From: Galeopsis tetrahit
Lineage: Eukaryota > Streptophyta > Magnoliopsida > Lamiales > Lamiaceae
Length of the DNA stretch: 64,000 bases
Assembly: GCA_963675135.1 (NCBI GenBank)
Contig: OY776122.1
Location: 85,880,472-85,944,471 of the forward strand
Direction: 5' to 3'
Both the position numbers and the translations under genes were made by a program. This document shows, piece by piece, positions 59,357 to 64,000 of this stretch. The first letter of the stretch is position 1. Each line of letters opens with the position of its first letter. Below the pieces are notes generated by a model. It had not been told where the DNA came from and did no database searches. It saw nothing but the letters and a program-made list of their open reading frames with translations.

Positions 59357-60900
59357 ATGAAGCGTCAACTTCCTATAACATGATTGAAGAGCCGGATGGG
59401 CTAGCAAGTGGGTGTTTCCATGGACTTAAGAAAGTCGGTTGGGCAAAGAAGGTCAAGAACAAGGATGATAAGTGGGTGACTTGATATTCCCCTCAAGGAA
59501 GAACCGTCCGGCATAGGACGTTAAAAATAGCGCTTCTTGGGAGGCAACCCAAGGTTTTATTGCTTTCATGTTTTTATTACTTTGATAGTTTTGATAGCTT
59601 GGTTTATTTTGTAGGTACGGATGAGAAGCATTTTGGATACCATAGCTTGAAGAATGAAGAAGGAAGCAAAACCAACTTAGGAGAGGGGAAGCAAGTGTTA
59701 CAATGGGGATCTTTGAAGAACATTGGATGTGCAAGGAGGGAGGTAACAACTTGTAGCCCCAAACTTAGAATTTATACATAGTAAAATTCTAAGTTTGGGG
59801 GAGTTATTTTTCTTTTATTTTTCTACTAGTTGTTACCCTTGCACCGGTTCGTCATTCTACTTGTGTTACATTTTGCACCGGCGCACACTTTATTTTCATA
59901 TGCTTATTGTTGTTTAAGTTGGTTTTGATCATATGTTGGGTAGTGGATCTTTGGTGAAATGTGAGCATGAATAATCATTGGAATCCATGGTTGAGTAGTT
60001 GTGGTGATGTCTATTTGCTTTGAATGTATGCATGATTGGTGTTGGAGAATAGTATCATGTTGTGTTCATATTTGTGATCTTTGATAGCATGGATGCATGA
60101 TGTGTTGTTGTTTTGGAACATTTGATGATTGTGAGAGTCCTATTGAATAAACCGGTGAGAATTGAGCCATGAATCGAACATGTAATCCGGTTTAGTTCAT
60201 TTGAGAGTGGACTAGGTTATTGCTAGTGATTCTAGAACTTGCCCAAGTTCTTGTTTGAAAGCATGATTTTATGTGAACTTTGTGATGTGATATAGGCCAT
60301 CTTGTTCTAAAGAGTCACTTAGCCAAAATTTCTCAAAACCTAAGTAATCTTCCGTAGTTATCCCCTTGAGCTTAATTCCTAATTTTCTTGGCAAACTACA
60401 ATGTTAACCACTTAGCCTTTTTGAGCCTTTGGTACCTACATCTAGTGGGGGATAAAAGACAAAGTGGATAAACATGTGCTTGAAATGTCTTTGGTGAAGG
60501 GAGAAATTGGAAAAGTTGAAAGAAAAAGAGAAAGATGAAAAAAAAAATCAATGGAAAAGAAAAGGGGGACAAAGAGTCCCAAAAGCTTGAAAAGAAGAAT
60601 GGTTCAAAAAAGATGAGGTGATGAATGCTTGAAAAAGAAAAGAAAAGAAAAGGAAAAGTGAGGATGGAGTTTGTAAGCTTTGAAAGTGAAAGCACACATT
60701 GCAAAAAACAACAAGCTTTGTCCTCCACTAGAAGAGTCACAAATTCCCAAATTCATCCTACCTTATCCAAAGAGTCAATGTTACATCCTTGATAAAGTCC
60801 TATTGATCACATTGTTGAGCATTTGAGTGTTGTAGAAAGTAGAAGTTGGGCAAGCATATAGTGATTGCATAGCATAACTTGGTTGATGAGTGCATTAGTA
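59357..60900 (+). other. Non-coding 3' region of the Athila-like element
   Basis: Contains AGCGCTTCTTGGGAGGCAAC (59531-59550), AAATTCTAAGTTTGGGGGAG (59780), a GTACCTACATCTAGTGGGGG block (60431) and the purine tract 60,500-60,670. No long frame. The element's right border was not defined. Confidence 0.6.
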
Positions 60901-62340
60901 TCCTAAATTTGTTTGTGTTATTTTATGTTAGTGTAGTGATTTTATGTTTCCCATCCACATTGCATAGCATAATTTGGATTATGTTTCCCATCCACATTGA
61001 AGTTGTGTTATTTTATGTTAGTGTAGTGATTTTATGACAATGTCGTTTTTGCTACATTTATTTTATATAAAAATTAAATAATAGTTTTTTATTAGAGTTA
61101 AGAACACACATTCGAGTTATATCCTAGGAGATATGCATTTTTGAATTTTATGTGACAAATATGTGTATATTTTGTAGCAGTATTGAAAACGAATCCAAAA
61201 TCCCCCATTTTCAACTACTAAAACTCATGGAACAAGTTTTATATGTATTAATAACTTCAAGTAAAACCTACTAATAAAAATTTAGAATTTTTTAAATAAT
61301 TTTAATATTTATAATAATTTCTAGAAGTTGGATATAAGTAGTTGATTGAAGTTGTGTTATCTTGTGTTAGTGCGAATTTATGGCAATGCCGTTTTTTGTT
61401 ACATTTATTTTCTGTAAAAATGAAATCATTTTTAATCTACACTGATTTAAGAATACACTCCCATAAGAATAGTGTCAATCCGAGTTATATCCTAAGAGAT
61501 AAAATTTTGAAGTTTATGTGACAAATAGTGCATATTTTGTAGCAGTATTGAAAACGAACTCAAAACCCCCAATTTTCAACTACTAAAACTTATGGAACAA
61601 ATTTTACATGTATTACTAATTTTCAAGGACAACCTACTGTTAAAAATTTAGAATTTTCTAAATAGTTATACTCCCTCCTATTCTTTTTATATGTCGTTCT
61701 AATTTTTTAACTTTCTGCATTTTAATTGTCATTCTGCTCTTTAGTGCCAGAAATACCCCTATTTACTCTCATTTTTTATATATAAATTTCAGTGTCTAAT
61801 TAAATTCTTTGATTATTTCATTAGTCATGTTTGTTGGATCACCTTCTTCTCTCCTCTTTTTAATTTTTATACCACCACCAATTCCAAACATCTCCAAAAA
61901 TTTTGGAGATAAAATAAGATTGAAATTTGTGAGTTTTTTACTGTAATTTAATTGATACTTATTTTTTTAATTTCATTTTTTTTCGATTAAATTTTTACCA
62001 AATTGTTTGAGAAAAAATAGATGAAGATAGCGGTTACTTTGTGTTATCTTTTTTTTTTTAAATGAGAAATTTGTTAGAGTAAAATGAGGGATATTTGTTA
62101 GAGTAAAAATTTATTGTTCTCAATCAGATTTGTGCGGTCAAAATTAAGATAATTAATAATGTTAATTTAGGTATAATTTTTTTTTATTAAAATTTGTGCA
62201 AATCGTCAGAACTACAAATGAAAATAATAGGAGGGCCGAGGGAGTAATAATTTCTAGAGGTTGGATATAGGCAGTTGATTGAAGTTGTGTTATCTTGTGT
62301 TAGTGCAGTGAATTTATAGGAGTCAAATTTTCTTAAAAAC
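60901..62340. repeat. ~350-bp tandem repeat, one unit interrupted by a MITE
   Basis: Units start TTGAAGTTGTGTTAT at 60997, 61346 and 62279 (the third is only ~50 bp). The first two share (T)GTCGTTTTTGCTACATTTATT-like, GAGTTATATCCTA(G/A)GAGATA and CAGTATTGAAAACGAA blocks. Unit 2 is 349-357 bp once the 574-bp MITE is removed. At 60880-61000 a shorter GTTTCCCATCCACATTG segment is also doubled. No coding signal. Confidence 0.88.
61671..62244. mobile_element. Stowaway-like MITE in a tandem repeat unit
   Basis: Starts CTCCCTCCTATTC and ends GAATAATAGGAGG-like then CGAGGGAG, flanked by TA (61669-61670, 62245-62246). The homologous position in unit 1 (~61300) is empty, which confirms the insertion. 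Confidence 0.8.
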
Positions 62341-62379
62341 TCACATGGCCCTCCATCTCGATTTCTTGTGGGTCTTGTC

Positions 62380-62610
62380 ACCTGACATAGTCACACTTGG
62401 CAGAAGGAATTTTACTAAAGGACAAAATTGAAAATATTTATATATATATATTTTGTTTTTTAAATTAAACAATTTCATTGTCACAGTTTGAAAACAGAAC
62501 TTTTAAATAGTTAGACAGAAGTATGCTTAAATTGAAAATAAATCTAGTTTTTACCATAATTACAATAAAAATTTGCCTCATCCTATTGCAAAAACTTTAA
62601 TCCCTATTAT
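62380..62610 (-). repeat. Dispersed ~230-bp repeat, copy 2
   Basis: Reverse-complement relative of 16260-16512, with blocks CTGCCAAGTGTGACTATGTC, CTAGATTTATTTTCAATTTA and ATTGTAATTATGGT on the minus strand. Confidence 0.75.
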
Positions 62611-63453
62611 TATTTCCAAATACATTTTTACCCGCCACATGTGAATTAATTTTGTTCACCATATTTACCAACTCAATTTATATAGAGCTAATGATAGATT
62701 TAAATGCTACACAATTAAATTTAGTTCTCATCAAATCAACTTGTTGTGATGTATACTAAGAAAACAAGAACATATATAATTGTATCTGGAATATATCTAT
62801 TTATAATATGTAATACTTAATTCGTTATCAAGAAACAAATAAATTCTAAATCTAATAAAATAAAATAAAACACATCTTCAAATCAAATTTAATAAGTCAA
62901 AAGACACCGATAAAATAACAAATCAAAACAAATCTCCATATATATCTTCATCATTTTGAAGAAGCTAAAACTTGTTCACACATTTTACAATAAGAAAAGA
63001 CTACACTCTTAACCTAACCTGAATTGATTTCGTAGCAAAACATTGCCTAGTACCGGGCCATTTGTTATTATTGATTGACTTGAAATTAAAAATTAAAAGT
63101 GGAGAATGAAAGTGGTGCCCAAGATGAAATTCTTGGATTATATATAATTCAATAATAAATAATGATTCTATTATTGTTTAATTAAAAGAAACCCCTTTTT
63201 TTTATATTGAGTAGATATTAAATAACCCATAATTGCCTTTTCTATATATTTTGTTAATGAAATCATTATGTGAGTATTTCTCAATATAAAAAGTAAGATA
63301 CAAATAAATATGATCATTACATCACGTACATTTAATGAATTAATTTTGTTCATCAAGATTCAAGAGCCCTAAATTTCATTTTATTCCATGTGAATTTGTA
63401 GTGAAAAATCACTAGTTATTACATGTCTATGCAAAACATAGTAGTATATATTT
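62611..63453. other. Intergenic, 3' flank of the P450 gene
   Basis: AT-rich. Includes the presumed 3' UTR of the minus-strand P450 next to 63453. No other feature. Confidence 0.5.
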
Positions 63454-64000
63454 TCAAGAAATGAAATTAAGAATAAATGGACGAGGGATACATTTAGCCA
63501 TTAACGGTTGCACCTTAGGTGTGGTGGTCCCCGCCCCTTCAGTCATATCAATCTCCCCAACTTTGGTCCAATCAAAACATTGGATCAACGAGCCCAGGCC
63601 CAGGCCCATATTCGATGTACCCAAATTCTCTCCTGGGCAGGCCCGTCTTCCTGACCCAAATGGCAAATAATTAAAGCCCAAATCCTTCCTCCCTTCAACC
63701 CCCTCAAATCTTTCGGGTCTAAATATCTCCGGGTCGGCCCATATCATTGGACTATGATGAATTTCCCACACATTTACCAATAGTAGTGTCCCTGCCGGAA
63801 CCCGGTACCCTCCGACGGTGCACTCCGTCGAGGAGATGTGCGGCATCAATATCGACACCGGTGGATGTAAACGCAGCGTTTCGAGAAGGATGTGGCGGAG
63901 ATAGGGCAGCTCCGCCACGTCGGATTGGGTGATGAGGCGGTTGTACCCCACGTGCGCGTCAATCTCAGCTTGGGCTTTTTTAAGGGTTTTGGGATTGTCG
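63454..64000 (-). CDS. Cytochrome P450, CYP81-like, C-terminal exon (partial)
   Basis: The minus-strand frame is open from the window edge (DNPKTLKKAQAEIDAH...) to a stop at 63454, 182 codons. It has the I-/K-helix features of plant A-type P450s: AELPYLRHILLETLRLHPP with the K-helix ETLR, PERF (IFRPERFEG) and the heme loop FGSGRRACPG with the Cys thiolate ligand. The tail GLGLGSLIQCFDW ... EIDMTEG ... PLMAKCIPRPF is typical of the CYP81 family, which hydroxylates phenylpropanoids, isoflavonoids or lignans and glucosinolate intermediates. Substrate cannot be told from this part. P450s are ER-anchored through an N-terminus that lies beyond the window. GENLG in place of the usual GAGLA-type sequence after the heme loop is a small oddity. 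No lesion is seen. Confidence 0.9.
   Translation of the reverse strand, partial: DNPKTLKKAQAEIDAHVGYNRLITQSDVAELPYLRHILLETLRLHPPVSILMPHISSTECTVGGYRVPAGTLLLVNVWEIHHSPMIWADPEIFRPERFEGVEGRKDLGFNYLPFGSGRRACPGENLGTSNMGLGLGSLIQCFDWTKVGEIDMTEGAGTTTPKVQPLMAKCIPRPFILNFIS

Larger units (their letters stand above)
54270..60900 (+). mobile_element. Athila-like LTR element lacking pol (TR-GAG-like), 3' end missing
   Basis: 5' LTR (54270-56685), primer-binding site, gag-protease frame (56897-59356), then directly a non-coding region that includes AGCGCTTCTTGGGAGGCAAC (59531). In plant Athila/Tat-type elements I associate that block with the region downstream of pol. RT, RNase H and integrase are absent. 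Purine-rich DNA (60,500-60,670) follows, and homology to retroelement sequence fades near 60,900. No 3' LTR beginning TGATTCGGG occurs before 64,000. The 5' flank CTCCAC... is GMC coding sequence; the target duplication cannot be checked without the 3' end. Confidence 0.8.

Noticed and set aside
60901..64000. 3' LTR of the Athila-like element
   Set aside because: I searched by eye for TGATTCGGGTGG and the conserved LTR end and found neither, so the element is reported as lacking its 3' end in this window.
1..64000. tRNA, rRNA or snoRNA genes
   Set aside because: No cloverleaf, or paired A/B boxes with proper spacing, was seen. The only B-box-like site (38,330 region) is better explained as a SINE fragment.

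Overview
The window looks like nuclear DNA of a flowering plant, a eudicot and probably an asterid. Host genes have GT-AG introns, intergenic DNA is AT-rich, and plant-type transposons are dense (Stowaway, Mutator, hAT, PIF/Harbinger, LINE, LTR elements). The gene families are typical of plants: MOS11, clade-D PP2C, GMC oxidoreductases and CYP81. The asterid/Lamiales placement is an impression only.

Left third (1-20.5 kb). A Mutator-like element (MULE) with a GC-rich, exon-like cargo sits just upstream of an intact five-exon MOS11/THO1-like gene (2574-3943, +). A four-exon clade-D protein phosphatase 2C lies at 7117-9620 (-); most of its second intron is hAT-like sequence. After this come long AT-rich intergenic tracts holding a decayed Copia gag fragment, one unrecognised small membrane-protein exon (15435-15750, -), a MULE with ~185-bp terminal inverted repeats (TIRs), a 5'-truncated LINE and the end of a CACTA-like element.

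Middle (20.5-34 kb). Two MULEs of one family, each with a perfect 9-bp target-site duplication (TSD), carry nested LTR elements: a solo LTR of an Athila-like family in the first, and a nearly identical-LTR, non-coding TRIM/SMART-like element in the second. Two tandemly related small genes follow: an intact 82-codon ORF (30494) and a decayed paralog (33798).

Right half (34-64 kb). Three tandem copies of a GMC oxidoreductase gene (HOTHEAD/mandelonitrile-lyase type, all minus strand) are all pseudogenes. The second is split by a ~6-kb LINE in an intron, and that LINE is itself split by a second solo LTR. The third has a hAT element in its last coding exon and is cut at its 5' side by an Athila-like LTR retroelement. 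That element has an LTR, a tRNA-Asp-type primer-binding site and a gag-protease reading frame with one nonsense codon, but no reverse transcriptase or integrase and no 3' LTR in the window. Several hAT, PIF/Harbinger and Stowaway elements fill the gaps. The window ends in the C-terminal exon of a CYP81-type cytochrome P450 (63454-64000, -).

Most notable: the three LTR copies of the Athila-like family carry, just upstream of the LTR TATA box, clusters of 10-12-bp palindromes built on a CGGCCG core. The palindrome sequence differs between LTR copies but is uniform within the two younger ones, as if each sublineage homogenised its own motif. This, together with the pol-less element, is the best candidate for something undescribed.
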